Positions 8,863 through 18,337 of a DNA stretch of 64,000 nucleotides are shown one piece after another. The DNA is taken from contig OZ252214.1 of NCBI GenBank assembly GCA_965248935.1, positions 3,534,001-3,598,000 on the forward strand. The letters run 5' to 3'. Each line of letters begins with the position of its first letter. Within the stretch, counting starts at the first letter, position 1. Below the pieces are notes generated by a model, which ran no database searches, had not been told where the DNA came from, and saw only the letters and a program-made list of their open reading frames with translations. This stretch comes from G032773895 sp965248935 (GTDB taxonomy: Bacteria > Pseudomonadota > Gammaproteobacteria > Pseudomonadales > Cellvibrionaceae). The translations under genes were made by a program, and so were the position numbers.

Positions 8863-11490
8863 TTAGAAGTCTAACTCTTCGGTTAGGGTTTCTTCGCTCT
8901 CGTATACTTCAGCGCCACCAGCCTCCTCGCTTCCTTCGCCTAATTCTGGGATATTTTCTTCTCTGAAATATTCGAAGATAGCGTCGGGGTTATCCGCCCG
9001 AGCCCGCTTTCCCGTTTCGGGATCAATTCTTACAGTGACAATTCCGGTTGGCTGACTAGTTTTAGATTCTGGTTTGTCTTTTAGCGCCGTACTCATATAG
9101 TCGATCCAGATAGGTAATGCTGCCGAACCTCCGAACTCCCTTACTCCCAGGGGGGAGTTTTGATCAAAGCCAAGCCATGTAGTGGTGACTATATCGCTAT
9201 TATATCCTGAGAACCAAGCATCGACGGGACCGTTTGTTGTGCCTGTTTTTCCTCCGAGGTCTTTTCGTCCAAGGGTTTTGGCTTTCACTCCGGTTCCTCG
9301 TTTTATGACATCTTTGAGCATAGAGTCGATCAAATAGGCAACGCGATCATCTAAAACTTTAGGGGCTCTTGGGTAGTCCTGGGGTTCAAGTAAGTGAAGT
9401 GATTTTTTTATCTCAAGTCTTAGTTTAAATGGGTCTTCCCGAAGGTGGTATGGGGTATTGAGTGTATCCTGGGGCTCCATCAAGCCCTCCTCTTCTAAGA
9501 GAGAGAGTTGTTTTTCGTTTGCGGGGGAGGGGTCTGTGGTATCTGTGAATAGGTGATCAAATTCATCCTTAGCACAATTTTTACAGACTGTTTCAGGGAA
9601 AGTTTCGAATAGGATTTCGCCTTCGGAGTTTAGAATTTTTTCAATAAAATAGGGTTTGATTTTGTAACCTCCGTTTGCAAAGACGGCGTAGCCTGTAGCA
9701 ATTTCTAGCGGAGTGAGAGCGTAGCTTCCGAGGGCTAAAGAAAGGTCTTTTGGCATCGAACTTTGATCAAAACCAAATCGCTCCATGCCTCTAATGGTAT
9801 TCCCTACACCAATATTCTGCATCACTCTAATGGATACTAGGTTGCGGGATAGGTAGAGAGCTTTTCTTAGGCGTGTGGGGCCGTAGAACTTTCCAGAGGA
9901 GTTCTCGGGCCTCCATGTGCTCTCTAGTTGGTCATCCTGGAATACCATTGGCGCGTCGTTTATTATGGTGGCTGGTGTCATCCCATTTTCCAAGGCGCTG
10001 GTATAGATAAAGGGTTTAAAGTTCGAACCTGGTTGGCGCTTAGCTTGAATTGCCCGGTTGTAATGGCTCTGCTTAAAGTCAAACCCTCCCACGAGGGATA
10101 AAATGGCACCGTTTTTGGGAGAAAGGGCAACGAGAGCTGCCTGCGCTGTTGGAACTTGGCTAAGGTGCCAGTTTGTACTCTTTTCGCCCCCTTCACCCTC
10201 TTCGCTTTTTTTAAGCCTGATGACATCTCCGACGGAAACGACGTCGGCGGCTGTTTTTGGTCTGGACGCTACAGCGTTTTCGGTAAGGTACTCAGATGCT
10301 GTTGATAGGCCCTTATTCCACAGGATGGTTACTTCTTTTCCATCAGCCAGTATGGCTTGTGCCTGTTTTTCTTCGACAGAGATGACCGCAGCAGCAATAA
10401 GCCCCCCATAATTAGGAATACTTTTAAGAGCCTGTGCCCAAGATTCTTTCAGTTGGGAGAACTCTTCGTCGGCCAGAGTGCCAAGGGGTGCGGAATCTGA
10501 CGCGAGGTTTTGTTCGGGGCCACGATACCCGTGTCGCTGATCATAAGAGAGGAGACCGTTAACAACGGCTTGCTGAGCTTTTTTTTGCAATTTTCCTTGG
10601 ACAGTTGTATAAATATCATACCCGTCTGTATAGGCATTGAGGCCAAACTTCTTGATCGCCTCTTTTCGGGTCATTTCGGCTATATAGGGTGCATTAACTT
10701 CCAGGTTTTTATCGTGGTATTTGGCTGTGACGGGTTCTACTGAGGCATCTTCGAGTTCTTTTTGGTCAATAAAATCTAATTTGTGCATTCTCCCTAAAAT
10801 CCAATTTCTACGTTTAAGGGCTTTTTGCGGATTTGCGATAGGGTTTTGAGTCGAAGGGCCTTGAGGTAATCCGGCAATCATTGCTAGTTGGGCTAAACTT
10901 AATTCGTCTAGGGACTTTCCGTAGTAGACGTGGGCTGCGGCTTCAATACCGTACGCACGTTTACCAAGAAAGATGACATTGACGTAAAGTTCGAATATTT
11001 CTTCTTTTGTGAGCGCTTTTTCGATCTTGAGTGCCAGTAAAATTTCGTTGAATTTACGTATAAATGATTTTCTTCGTGATAAAAAGAATTCTCTCGCAAC
11101 CTGCATTGTGATAGTACTGCCCCCCTGGCCTTTTCGCCCGGTGGTGATAAGCTGGGAGGTCGCTCTCATAAGGCCCTTCAATGAAATGCCATTGTGTGAG
11201 TAGAATTGTGCGTCCTCTGCGGCGAGAAGGGCATCCACATATTGTTGTGGGATGTCTTTAAATTTAACGGGTATTCTGCGTTTTTCTCCGAACTGGCCAA
11301 TAAGTTTTCCATCAGTGGAGTAAATACGGAGAGGGGTTTGCAGTCGAGCTTTACGTAACTCGTAAACTTTGTCCAGAGGCAGTTGTGGTGTCAGGTATAA
11401 GTACATTCCTGACAAAAGAGCAAAAGAGAAGCCACTGCCAGCGAGAAAGAGCCAAATTATGGTTATCAGATACGATTTTTTTATTTTCAT
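8863..11490 (-). CDS. mrcA: Penicillin-binding protein 1A (bifunctional peptidoglycan synthase)
   Basis: Class A PBP of 875 aa: short cytoplasmic tail and membrane anchor at about 7-30, GT51 glycosyltransferase (catalytic Glu in EDAQFYSHNG, then GQGGSTITMQVAR), an OB-like insert, and the transpeptidase with Ser in PGSNFKPF, the SRN motif, and KTGTTNGPVDAWF. These motifs are intact, so it should polymerise glycan strands and cross-link stem peptides in the periplasm. An acidic C-terminal tail ends the protein. It is divergent from pilM over 153 bp, the arrangement known from Pseudomonas (ponA/pilM). Confidence 0.97.
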   Translation of the reverse strand: MKIKKSYLITIIWLFLAGSGFSFALLSGMYLYLTPQLPLDKVYELRKARLQTPLRIYSTDGKLIGQFGEKRRIPVKFKDIPQQYVDALLAAEDAQFYSHNGISLKGLMRATSQLITTGRKGQGGSTITMQVAREFFLSRRKSFIRKFNEILLALKIEKALTKEEIFELYVNVIFLGKRAYGIEAAAHVYYGKSLDELSLAQLAMIAGLPQGPSTQNPIANPQKALKRRNWILGRMHKLDFIDQKELEDASVEPVTAKYHDKNLEVNAPYIAEMTRKEAIKKFGLNAYTDGYDIYTTVQGKLQKKAQQAVVNGLLSYDQRHGYRGPEQNLASDSAPLGTLADEEFSQLKESWAQALKSIPNYGGLIAAAVISVEEKQAQAILADGKEVTILWNKGLSTASEYLTENAVASRPKTAADVVSVGDVIRLKKSEEGEGGEKSTNWHLSQVPTAQAALVALSPKNGAILSLVGGFDFKQSHYNRAIQAKRQPGSNFKPFIYTSALENGMTPATIINDAPMVFQDDQLESTWRPENSSGKFYGPTRLRKALYLSRNLVSIRVMQNIGVGNTIRGMERFGFDQSSMPKDLSLALGSYALTPLEIATGYAVFANGGYKIKPYFIEKILNSEGEILFETFPETVCKNCAKDEFDHLFTDTTDPSPANEKQLSLLEEEGLMEPQDTLNTPYHLREDPFKLRLEIKKSLHLLEPQDYPRAPKVLDDRVAYLIDSMLKDVIKRGTGVKAKTLGRKDLGGKTGTTNGPVDAWFSGYNSDIVTTTWLGFDQNSPLGVREFGGSAALPIWIDYMSTALKDKPESKTSQPTGIVTVRIDPETGKRARADNPDAIFEYFREENIPELGEGSEEAGGAEVYESEETLTEELDF

Positions 11491-11579
11491 TTTGTATAAG
11501 CGAGTTACTATTTGGGTCGGATTATATAGGAAGTGACGATTATAAGACCTTTTTCACACTTTACCTATGCTGTGACTTG

Positions 11580-11607
11580 TTGTAGGTTACACTTAAAGTG
11601 CTATAAC
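11580..11607 (+). promoter_or_regulatory. Candidate sigma-70 promoter of the pilMNOPQ operon
   Basis: TTGTAG (11580-11585), 16 bp, TATAAC (11602-11607), placed 36 bp before the pilM start, within the short mrcA/pilM divergent region. By eye only; no experimental support. Confidence 0.35.
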
Positions 11608-11643
11608 ATAAACATAAGCTAAGTAGCGGATATAGATAGAAAA

Positions 11644-12711
11644 ATGGGTATTTTTGAGTTATTCAACCAAAAACAGAAGCCTGTGCTGGGGCTAGATGTC
11701 AGTTCTACATCGGTAAAACTGTTGGAATTTAGTCGACAGGGCGATAGTTATCGAGTTGAAAACTACTCGGTTCGCCCTTTACCGAGCAACTCAGTTGTTG
11801 AGAAGAATATCAATGACGCTGAGGCGGTTGCACAAGTTATCAAAGGGGTTGTGCAATCAACCAGAACGAAAGTGAAGGATGCGGCGGTTGCTGTGGCAGG
11901 TTCTTCGGTCATTACCAAGATGATTGAAATGCCGGGTGAGTTAAGTGAAGACGCCATGGAGTTGCAAATATCACTGGAAGCCGATCAGTACATTCCATAC
12001 CCCCTTGAGGAAGTCGCTATAGATTTTGATATTTTAGGGCCCTCTGAAAAAAACCCTGAAAATGTAAACGTTCTTCTTGCTGCTTGCCGAAGAGAAAATG
12101 TTGACGTCCGTTCTGCCATGTTGGAATTGGCAGACCTTCATCCGAAGGTTGTTGATGTTGAGGCATATACGATGGAGAGAGCTTTCGGACTGATTCGAGA
12201 ACAGTTCGAAGATCAAGAAGAGCAGGTGGTTGCCATTTTGGATATAGGTGCAACTATGACTACGCTTAGCGTCTTAATTGATGGTAAAACGATTTATACC
12301 CGTGAACAGCTATTTGGTGGCCGTCAGCTTACAGAGGAAATCCAAAGAAGGTATGGTCTTTCTGCCGAGGAAGCTGGGCTGGCAAAAAAACAGGGTGGTT
12401 TACCAGACGATTACGAGCCAGAGGTGCTTGAGCCTTTTAAAGATGCTGTTGTGCAGCAGGTTACACGTTCTTTGCAGTTTTTCTTTTCATCCAGTCAATA
12501 TAATGATGTAGATCATATCTTGCTTGCTGGGGGGGTTGCTTCCATGACCGGGCTTGCGAGTTTGATTGAGGAAAAGCTAGGTACTTCGGTTACTGTGGCT
12601 GACCCTTTTGCTAACATGACTGTGGCTTCAAGGGTGAATTCCACTAATTTGGCGAACGATGCTCCATCCCTAATGATTGCGGCTGGTTTAGCGTTAAGGA
12701 GCTTTGGTTAA
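11644..12711 (+). CDS. pilM: PilM, actin-like type IV pilus assembly protein
   Basis: A 355-aa cytoplasmic, FtsA-like ATPase fold protein that binds the N-terminus of PilN and connects the pilus motor to the inner-membrane platform. Seen are the phosphate-1 loop LGLDVSSTSVKLLE, the family block PLEEVAIDFDILGP, the second phosphate loop VAILDIGATMTTLSV, and the adenosine motif LLAGGVASMTGL. First gene of pilMNOPQ; its stop is one base before the pilN ATG. Confidence 0.97.
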   Translation: MGIFELFNQKQKPVLGLDVSSTSVKLLEFSRQGDSYRVENYSVRPLPSNSVVEKNINDAEAVAQVIKGVVQSTRTKVKDAAVAVAGSSVITKMIEMPGELSEDAMELQISLEADQYIPYPLEEVAIDFDILGPSEKNPENVNVLLAACRRENVDVRSAMLELADLHPKVVDVEAYTMERAFGLIREQFEDQEEQVVAILDIGATMTTLSVLIDGKTIYTREQLFGGRQLTEEIQRRYGLSAEEAGLAKKQGGLPDDYEPEVLEPFKDAVVQQVTRSLQFFFSSSQYNDVDHILLAGGVASMTGLASLIEEKLGTSVTVADPFANMTVASRVNSTNLANDAPSLMIAAGLALRSFG

Positions 12712-12712
12712 T

Positions 12713-13282
12713 ATGGCTCAGATTAATTTACTTCCGTGGCGTGAGGAGTTTCGCCAGGAAAAGAAAACAGAGTTCTATAAGCAGTTAGTTGGTGTTTTGA
12801 TTATTGCTGCTCTCATGTCTTATTTTTGGGTACAATCGGCCAATAATTCAATTGTGAATCAGCAAAGCCGTAATAATATACTGCAAAGTGAGATTAATCT
12901 GCTGAGTAAACAGGTAGAAGAAATTAAAGAGCTAAAAAAACGCCGCAAAGAGCTGCTGGATCGTATGAAGGTTATTCAGGACCTTGAAGGAAAACGTTCG
13001 ATAATTGTTCATTATTTTGATGAATTTGCCAAAGCCGTACCCGATGGTGTTTATGTTACTGCGTTAAAGCGAACGGGTAGCCTTATGCATATTGAGGGGG
13101 TCAGTGAATCCAATGCGAGGGTTTCGTCGTTTATGCGCCAATTGAATGATTCAGACTGGTTTTCTGAGCCAAACCTGAATACTGTTGTAGCCGCTCCAGA
13201 TAAAGGTGAGCAGTACAGCCGGTTTGTTATGCAGTTAAAAACCGTGCTCCCTAAAAAAGAAGAGGAAAAAAGTGGAAGTTAA
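12713..13282 (+). CDS. pilN: PilN, type IV pilus inner-membrane platform protein
   Basis: 189 aa from the ATG at 12713, immediately after the pilM stop; an in-frame TTG at 12704 would overlap pilM. The short conserved N-terminus MAQINLLPWREE, which binds PilM, is followed by a transmembrane helix at about 24-42 and a periplasmic coiled coil plus ferredoxin-like domain (Fimbrial assembly family). It forms heterodimers with PilO. Its stop overlaps the pilO GTG start, so translation is likely coupled. Confidence 0.96.
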   Translation: MAQINLLPWREEFRQEKKTEFYKQLVGVLIIAALMSYFWVQSANNSIVNQQSRNNILQSEINLLSKQVEEIKELKKRRKELLDRMKVIQDLEGKRSIIVHYFDEFAKAVPDGVYVTALKRTGSLMHIEGVSESNARVSSFMRQLNDSDWFSEPNLNTVVAAPDKGEQYSRFVMQLKTVLPKKEEEKSGS

Positions 13283-13880
13283 TAAATTAACCGATCAGCT
13301 TCAGGGGTTTGATTTTAATGACATTGATTGGGAGCGTGTGGGCGTTTGGCCGACTCTAATAAGGATGTTTTTATTTGCCCTTGCTTCTTTGGTCATAGTC
13401 ACTGGCGCTTATTTTTTTATAGTTAAGGACAAATATATCAAATTTGAATCTGTTCAGAGAAAAGAGACTGAGTTGAGAGGGTCTTTTGAAAGTAAAGCTT
13501 TTGAGGCGGCTAACTTAGACAGTTATCGTAAGCAAATGATTGAAATGGAAGAATCTTTTGGGGCACTAGTCTCCCGTTTACCCAGTGATACAGAAGTCCC
13601 TGGCCTCTTGGAAGATATTGATGATAAAGGTGTTGAAAGTCGGCTTTCAATAGACAGCATAGATTTGCAACCTGAGGTTAGGACGGAGTTTCATATTGAG
13701 TTACCTATTTCAGTGAAAGTAACGGGTGGGTATCATGAATTTGGAACATTTGTCAGTGGTGTGACAGGGATGCCTCGGATTGTGACCCTGCATGACTTTT
13801 CTATCTCTGAGTCTACTGGTAGTGCATTGCAGATGGAGATCCTGGCAAAGACATACCGATATAAGTCGCAGGAGGATTGA
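13272..13880 (+). CDS. pilO: PilO, type IV pilus inner-membrane platform protein
   Basis: 202 aa with a GTG start at 13272 that lies inside the end of pilN, preceded by GAGGAA. The pattern is the family one: short cytoplasmic N-terminus (FDFNDIDWERVGVWP), a transmembrane helix at about 30-52, a coiled coil (about 60-100), and a C-terminal ferredoxin-like domain. It pairs with PilN and contacts PilP in the periplasm. Its stop lies 2 bp before the pilP ATG. Confidence 0.96.
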   Translation: MEVNKLTDQLQGFDFNDIDWERVGVWPTLIRMFLFALASLVIVTGAYFFIVKDKYIKFESVQRKETELRGSFESKAFEAANLDSYRKQMIEMEESFGALVSRLPSDTEVPGLLEDIDDKGVESRLSIDSIDLQPEVRTEFHIELPISVKVTGGYHEFGTFVSGVTGMPRIVTLHDFSISESTGSALQMEILAKTYRYKSQED

Positions 13881-13882
13881 GT

Positions 13883-14413
13883 ATGAAGAATGTATTCCTG
13901 TTTACTGCTATTGCTCTAGGTTGTTTGATGATGGTTGGGTGCAGTAACAGCGCACATGAAGACTTAAAAAGTTACATAGCTGATGTTAAGAAGAAGCCGT
14001 CTGGCACAATCGATTCCTTACCGACTTTTGTTCCGTATGACGCATTTATTTATAGTGCTGCATCATTGAGAAGCCCCTTTGACCCTCCTGTGGATGTACA
14101 GCGTAGAGTTGTTCGTCGAGGTGGCCCTGATGTAAAACCCGATTTCAACCGAGAGAAAGAATATTTGGAAAGTTTTGATTTAAACTCCCTCTTAATGGTT
14201 GGAACTATTAGGAAAAGCGGGGTTTTGTGGAGCTTGTTGAAAGATGACGCTGGTGGTGTACACCGTGTTAAGGAAGGAAATTTTATTGGGAAAAATCACG
14301 GTAAAATAGTTTCTGCAAATGAAGCTCAACTTGATGTGACAGAAATTGTACCTGATGGTCTAGACGGCTGGATAGAACGGCCTCGTGTGATCGTATTATC
14401 TGAGCGGGAATAA
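13883..14413 (+). CDS. pilP: PilP, type IV pilus lipoprotein
   Basis: 176 aa from the ATG at 13883, chosen over an in-frame TTG at 13877 because GGAGG lies 7 bases upstream. The signal peptide ends in a lipobox (MMVGC, Cys near 20), followed by a disordered linker and the HR/beta-sandwich domain (LLMVGTIRKSGVLWSLL, VKEGNFIGKNHGKI). PilP links the PilNO platform to the PilQ secretin. Four bases separate it from pilQ. Confidence 0.95.
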   Translation: MKNVFLFTAIALGCLMMVGCSNSAHEDLKSYIADVKKKPSGTIDSLPTFVPYDAFIYSAASLRSPFDPPVDVQRRVVRRGGPDVKPDFNREKEYLESFDLNSLLMVGTIRKSGVLWSLLKDDAGGVHRVKEGNFIGKNHGKIVSANEAQLDVTEIVPDGLDGWIERPRVIVLSERE

Positions 14414-14417
14414 AAAA

Positions 14418-16610
14418 ATGAAGCTAGTGAATTACAAGCAAACTATCCTTTTGGCCCTTATCTGTTTTGCGGGGGTATGCCAAGCTCAGACTTTAAATTC
14501 GGTGAGTTTTTCTGAATTGCCAGGTGATAAGGCCGAAATTCAGTTGTTTTTTGATTCGGTTCCACCCAAGCCGGAAGGATATACTATCGACCAGCCTTCG
14601 AGAATTGTCCTTGATTTTCAAGGTGTGGAGAATGGCTTAAGTCAAAAAAAATACGCGATGTCTGCTGGCAGCGTCTCTAGTGCTGTTGTTGTCTCTGGTG
14701 GAGGTAGGACACGTCTTATCTTGAATTTGAATTCGTTGCAGCCCTATGTAACTCGTACCGAGGGCAACAAACTCGTTATTGAGGTTGGGACTGAATCTGC
14801 GGGTCGAAGCTCGGAGGAGAGTTCAATTGGTGTGGCGAGTGCGCCGCCTAATTCTGCTGTGAATATTCCAGTAGTGGACTCTTCGGTATCGGCAATTACG
14901 AATGTAGATTTTCGCCGAGGGGATGTTGGAGAAGGTAAAGTTCTTATTAGCTTGAGTAATCCCAGTATCAACATTGATATTGAGGAAGTTTCTGGAGGAA
15001 TTGAAGCGCGTTTTATTGGTGCGAAATTACCAGAACACCTTAGGCGTAAGCTAGATGTTGTTGATTTTGCCACGCCAGTATCGATATTGCGCGCAAGTGT
15101 TGAAGGTGGAAGTGCGCTTATTAGTATTGACGCGGGTGGTGATTTTGACTACTTGGCGTATCAAGCGGATAACGAATATGTCATTAGTGTTAAGCCTCTT
15201 ACTCAAAAAGAAATTGAAGATAAGAAGCAAAGGTTTGCTTATGTCGGCGAACGTTTGTCGCTAAATTTCCAAGATATTCAGGTGCGGTCAGTGCTACAGC
15301 TTTTAGCTGATTCAAATGAACTTAACTTGGTTGCAAGTGATACTGTCTCAGGAAGTATTACGTTGCGCTTAGATAATGTACCTTGGGATCAGGCATTTGA
15401 CATAGTGTTGAAATCTAAGGGGTTGGACAAACGTCAGATGGGGAATGTTTTGATGGTTGCGCCTGCGGCGGAAATAGCCGAGAGGGAAAGGCAAGAAATT
15501 GAAACCCAGAAGCAACTTGAAGAACTGGCTCCGTTAAGAACAGAGTACATACGAATTCGTTACGCCAATGCTCGGGAGCTATTTAACCTTTTTAGTGAGG
15601 GTGGTTCAGGTGGTTCAGGTGGTTCAGGTGGTTCAGGAGGCTTAGGAGGGGATAATGATCGTAATTCTACGGGAAGCATTTTGTCCGGTAGAGGTCAGGC
15701 GATTGTTGATGAGCGAACCAACTCAATAATACTCACGGATACAGAAGAAAAAATTAATGCCTTTAAAACTTTGGTGGAAAAAATTGATATTCCTGTCCGT
15801 CAGGTAATGATTGAAGCCAGAATAGTAATAGCGAATAATGATTTTAAAAAAGAGTTAGGTATCCGCATATCCGGTGATGCTGTTGAGCTTTCCTCTGGTG
15901 GGAATCGAATGTACGAGTTTACTGGTCGGCAGGAAGGCTTGATTAATGACTCGGGTGTTGGTGGCCCAGGTCAGTTATTTGTAGACTCGGATGGTGATGG
16001 TGTGTCCGATGGTAAGCGTAACTTGGTCAACTCAAACATGGTTGACCTTGGTGTAAAAACTGCTGCTGGAGCGCTTTCTTGGAATATTATTGGCGCCAAC
16101 TTTTTACTTGGTATGGAGTTATCAGCCATGGAAGAGTCTGGTTTTGCTGAAATAGTCTCTCAGCCAAAAGTGATTACTGGAGATAAACAGCAGGCAACCA
16201 TTAAAAACGGTACTCAAATTGCCTATACCGAAGAGTCGGCAAGTGGTGGTACGACGGTAGCCTTTAAAGATGCAGTATTGAAGTTAGACGTTACTCCGCA
16301 AATTACACCGGACAATCGCGTCATTATGGACCTTATTATTAATCAGGACTCTGTAAGTGGGTTTGATAGTGGTATTCCTAGTATTGATGTGACGGAGTTA
16401 AAAACTAAAGTTTTGGTGTCTGATGGTGAGACGATTGTTTTGGGCGGCATTTATCAAGTCGAAAGTGTGGACACTAAATCAAAGGTGCCACTTCTTGGGG
16501 ATATTCCTCTGTTGGGGCGCTTGTTTCGTAAAGACCTAAATTCGGAGAAAAAGAGAGAATTATTACTCTTTATTACTCCTCGAATAATGTCGTCGAATCT
16601 AATAGATTAG
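14418..16610 (+). CDS. pilQ: PilQ, type IV pilus outer-membrane secretin
   Basis: 730-aa secretin subunit that forms the outer-membrane pore for the pilus. The Sec signal ends near residue 24 (AGVCQAQ). Two AMIN domains (about 30-130 and 155-255) bind peptidoglycan, then come STN/N0 and N1 domains (LNLVASDTVSGSITLRLDNVPWDQAFD) and the secretin core (about 450-728), with the characteristic VPLLGDIPLLGRLFR near the end. Two inserts are notable: a Gly-Gly-Ser tract at about 395-412 and a DSDGDGVSDG acidic loop at about 520. Last gene of the pil cluster; aroK follows 6 bp later. Confidence 0.97.
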   Translation: MKLVNYKQTILLALICFAGVCQAQTLNSVSFSELPGDKAEIQLFFDSVPPKPEGYTIDQPSRIVLDFQGVENGLSQKKYAMSAGSVSSAVVVSGGGRTRLILNLNSLQPYVTRTEGNKLVIEVGTESAGRSSEESSIGVASAPPNSAVNIPVVDSSVSAITNVDFRRGDVGEGKVLISLSNPSINIDIEEVSGGIEARFIGAKLPEHLRRKLDVVDFATPVSILRASVEGGSALISIDAGGDFDYLAYQADNEYVISVKPLTQKEIEDKKQRFAYVGERLSLNFQDIQVRSVLQLLADSNELNLVASDTVSGSITLRLDNVPWDQAFDIVLKSKGLDKRQMGNVLMVAPAAEIAERERQEIETQKQLEELAPLRTEYIRIRYANARELFNLFSEGGSGGSGGSGGSGGLGGDNDRNSTGSILSGRGQAIVDERTNSIILTDTEEKINAFKTLVEKIDIPVRQVMIEARIVIANNDFKKELGIRISGDAVELSSGGNRMYEFTGRQEGLINDSGVGGPGQLFVDSDGDGVSDGKRNLVNSNMVDLGVKTAAGALSWNIIGANFLLGMELSAMEESGFAEIVSQPKVITGDKQQATIKNGTQIAYTEESASGGTTVAFKDAVLKLDVTPQITPDNRVIMDLIINQDSVSGFDSGIPSIDVTELKTKVLVSDGETIVLGGIYQVESVDTKSKVPLLGDIPLLGRLFRKDLNSEKKRELLLFITPRIMSSNLID
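15600..15635 (+). repeat. Four 9-bp tandem repeats inside pilQ
   Basis: GGTGGTTCA is repeated four times without a mismatch, coding Gly-Gly-Ser units, with a degenerate fifth unit following. It keeps frame and probably makes a flexible linker in the N1-domain region of PilQ. Perfect repetition means copy number may vary between strains. Confidence 0.9.
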
Positions 16611-16616
16611 TATAAA

Positions 16617-17117
16617 GTGAAATCAGTTGTGCTCATCGGTCCCATGGGGGCCGGTAAATCTACGATAGGAAAGATGCTGTCTACTCGGTTAGGCTTCCCC
16701 TTTCTTGATACTGACAATATTATTGAAGATCGAACAGGTGCTGATATTCCTTGGATCTTTGATGTAGAGGGTGAGCAGGGGTTTCGAGATAGGGAAGCGG
16801 CCATATTAAAGGAAGTTCTTGTAGAGGAAGGCTGTGTGATAGCAACTGGCGGTGGGATTGTTGCCAGAGAGGAAAATCGTGAATTACTCAAGCAGCATAC
16901 CCCTGTAGTATACTTATCGGCATCAATCGATCAGTTAGTTGATCGGACTTATAAAGACAAAAAGCGCCCACTACTACAGGTTAACAGCCCTCGTGGAAAA
17001 ATAACGGAACTCTTTTTAGTGCGTGACCCTCTGTATAGAGAAGTCGCAGATCACATTGTTACTACGGATAGCTGCGGTCCAAAACATGTTGTCCAGGCAA
17101 TATTAGACCTTCTCTAA
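16617..17117 (+). CDS. aroK: AroK, shikimate kinase
   Basis: 166 aa, phosphorylates shikimate with ATP in the aromatic amino acid pathway. Seen are Walker A GPMGAGKSTIG, the shikimate-binding DTD motif (FLDTDNIIEDRTG), the FR.RE motif (GFRDREAAIL) and the GGG loop (ATGGGIV), plus the lid (KKRPLL). GTG start at 16617, close behind pilQ. aroB follows, the common aroKB pair. A lid Arg and the substrate residues are present. Confidence 0.97.
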   Translation: MKSVVLIGPMGAGKSTIGKMLSTRLGFPFLDTDNIIEDRTGADIPWIFDVEGEQGFRDREAAILKEVLVEEGCVIATGGGIVAREENRELLKQHTPVVYLSASIDQLVDRTYKDKKRPLLQVNSPRGKITELFLVRDPLYREVADHIVTTDSCGPKHVVQAILDLL

Positions 17118-17170
17118 TGGCGCTTTAAGGGCGTCCATTTCAATTCAAAACATTACCACTTTCAATTCAT

Positions 17171-18250
17171 ATGCGAAAATTAGCTGTCGATCTAGGGGAT
17201 AGAAGCTATCCCATTACAATTGCCCCAGGAATTCTTGAGAGGGAAGAAAGCTTCCTGCCCTATATTAATGGTTCCCAGGTAATGGTTGTCACCAACGAAA
17301 CCGTGGTGGATTTATATCATGAAAAACTGGTTCGCAGTCTTCGGGGTGTAGCGAAAGTCGATACGGTTGTTTTGCCGGATGGAGAAGAATATAAGTCCCT
17401 TGATATTTTGAACCGGATTTTCTCTGGGTTGCTAGAAAAGAAGCATAATCGAAAAACGACGATCATTGCCTTAGGGGGGGGGGTGATTGGTGATATGGCT
17501 GGGTTTGCCGCTGCTTCCTATCAACGGGGAGTTGAATTTATTCAAGTGCCGACCACCTTGCTCTCTCAGGTTGATTCTTCTGTTGGGGGGAAAACCGGGG
17601 TGAACCATACATTGGGTAAAAATATGATTGGCGCATTTCATCAGCCTAATGCGGTCGTTATTGATACCAATGTGTTAACAACTTTGCCCCCAAGGGAGCT
17701 GTCAGCGGGATTGGCGGAAGTCATAAAATACGGGTTGATTGCGGATTATGATTTTTTTGAGTGGTTGGAAGCCAATATTGACCGCTTGGTGGCTGGTGCT
17801 GTTGACGGGCTTGCTTACGCTATTGAGGTATCGTGTAATACTAAAGCTAAAATAGTGACTGAGGATGAAAAAGAATCGGGTATTCGCGCGATACTTAACC
17901 TTGGGCATACATTTGGTCACGCGATAGAAGCGCACCAGGGGTATGGGAAATGGTTGCATGGTGAAGCGGTTGGCGTTGGCATGGTGATGGCCTGTGAGCT
18001 TTCTATGAGGCAGGGATGGATTAGCCAAAATATCTATGATAGAGCCAAAAAACTTGTAGAGGCTGCTAATTTACCCGTCGCTTCACCAAAGGATATGACC
18101 CCACAAATATTTATGGAGTATATGTCTGTGGATAAGAAAGTGTTAAATGGAGGGCTTCGCCTGGTCTTGTTGAAGGATTGTGGGAAAGCAGTAGTCACTG
18201 AAGATTTTGATCCTGCTTTGTTAGAAAAAACCCTCTCTAGCAGTACTTAG
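17171..18250 (+). CDS. aroB: AroB, 3-dehydroquinate synthase
   Basis: 359-aa NAD- and metal-dependent enzyme that cyclises DAHP to 3-dehydroquinate. Motifs: PDGEEYKSL, the NAD-binding GGGVIGDMAGFAA, TTLLSQVDSSVGGKTGVNH, and the metal ligands around GLAEVIKYG, LGHTFGHAIEA and WLHGEAVGVGM. Normal length. Part of the aroK-aroB-damX group. Confidence 0.97.
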   Translation: MRKLAVDLGDRSYPITIAPGILEREESFLPYINGSQVMVVTNETVVDLYHEKLVRSLRGVAKVDTVVLPDGEEYKSLDILNRIFSGLLEKKHNRKTTIIALGGGVIGDMAGFAAASYQRGVEFIQVPTTLLSQVDSSVGGKTGVNHTLGKNMIGAFHQPNAVVIDTNVLTTLPPRELSAGLAEVIKYGLIADYDFFEWLEANIDRLVAGAVDGLAYAIEVSCNTKAKIVTEDEKESGIRAILNLGHTFGHAIEAHQGYGKWLHGEAVGVGMVMACELSMRQGWISQNIYDRAKKLVEAANLPVASPKDMTPQIFMEYMSVDKKVLNGGLRLVLLKDCGKAVVTEDFDPALLEKTLSSST

Positions 18251-18337
18251 AAGTACTCCTTGCTATTGGAGAGTGACAATTAGCAGCTAATAGAATCCAA
18301 CAATAATTGGAAGTAAATTTTATTTGAGGGGGGAGAT

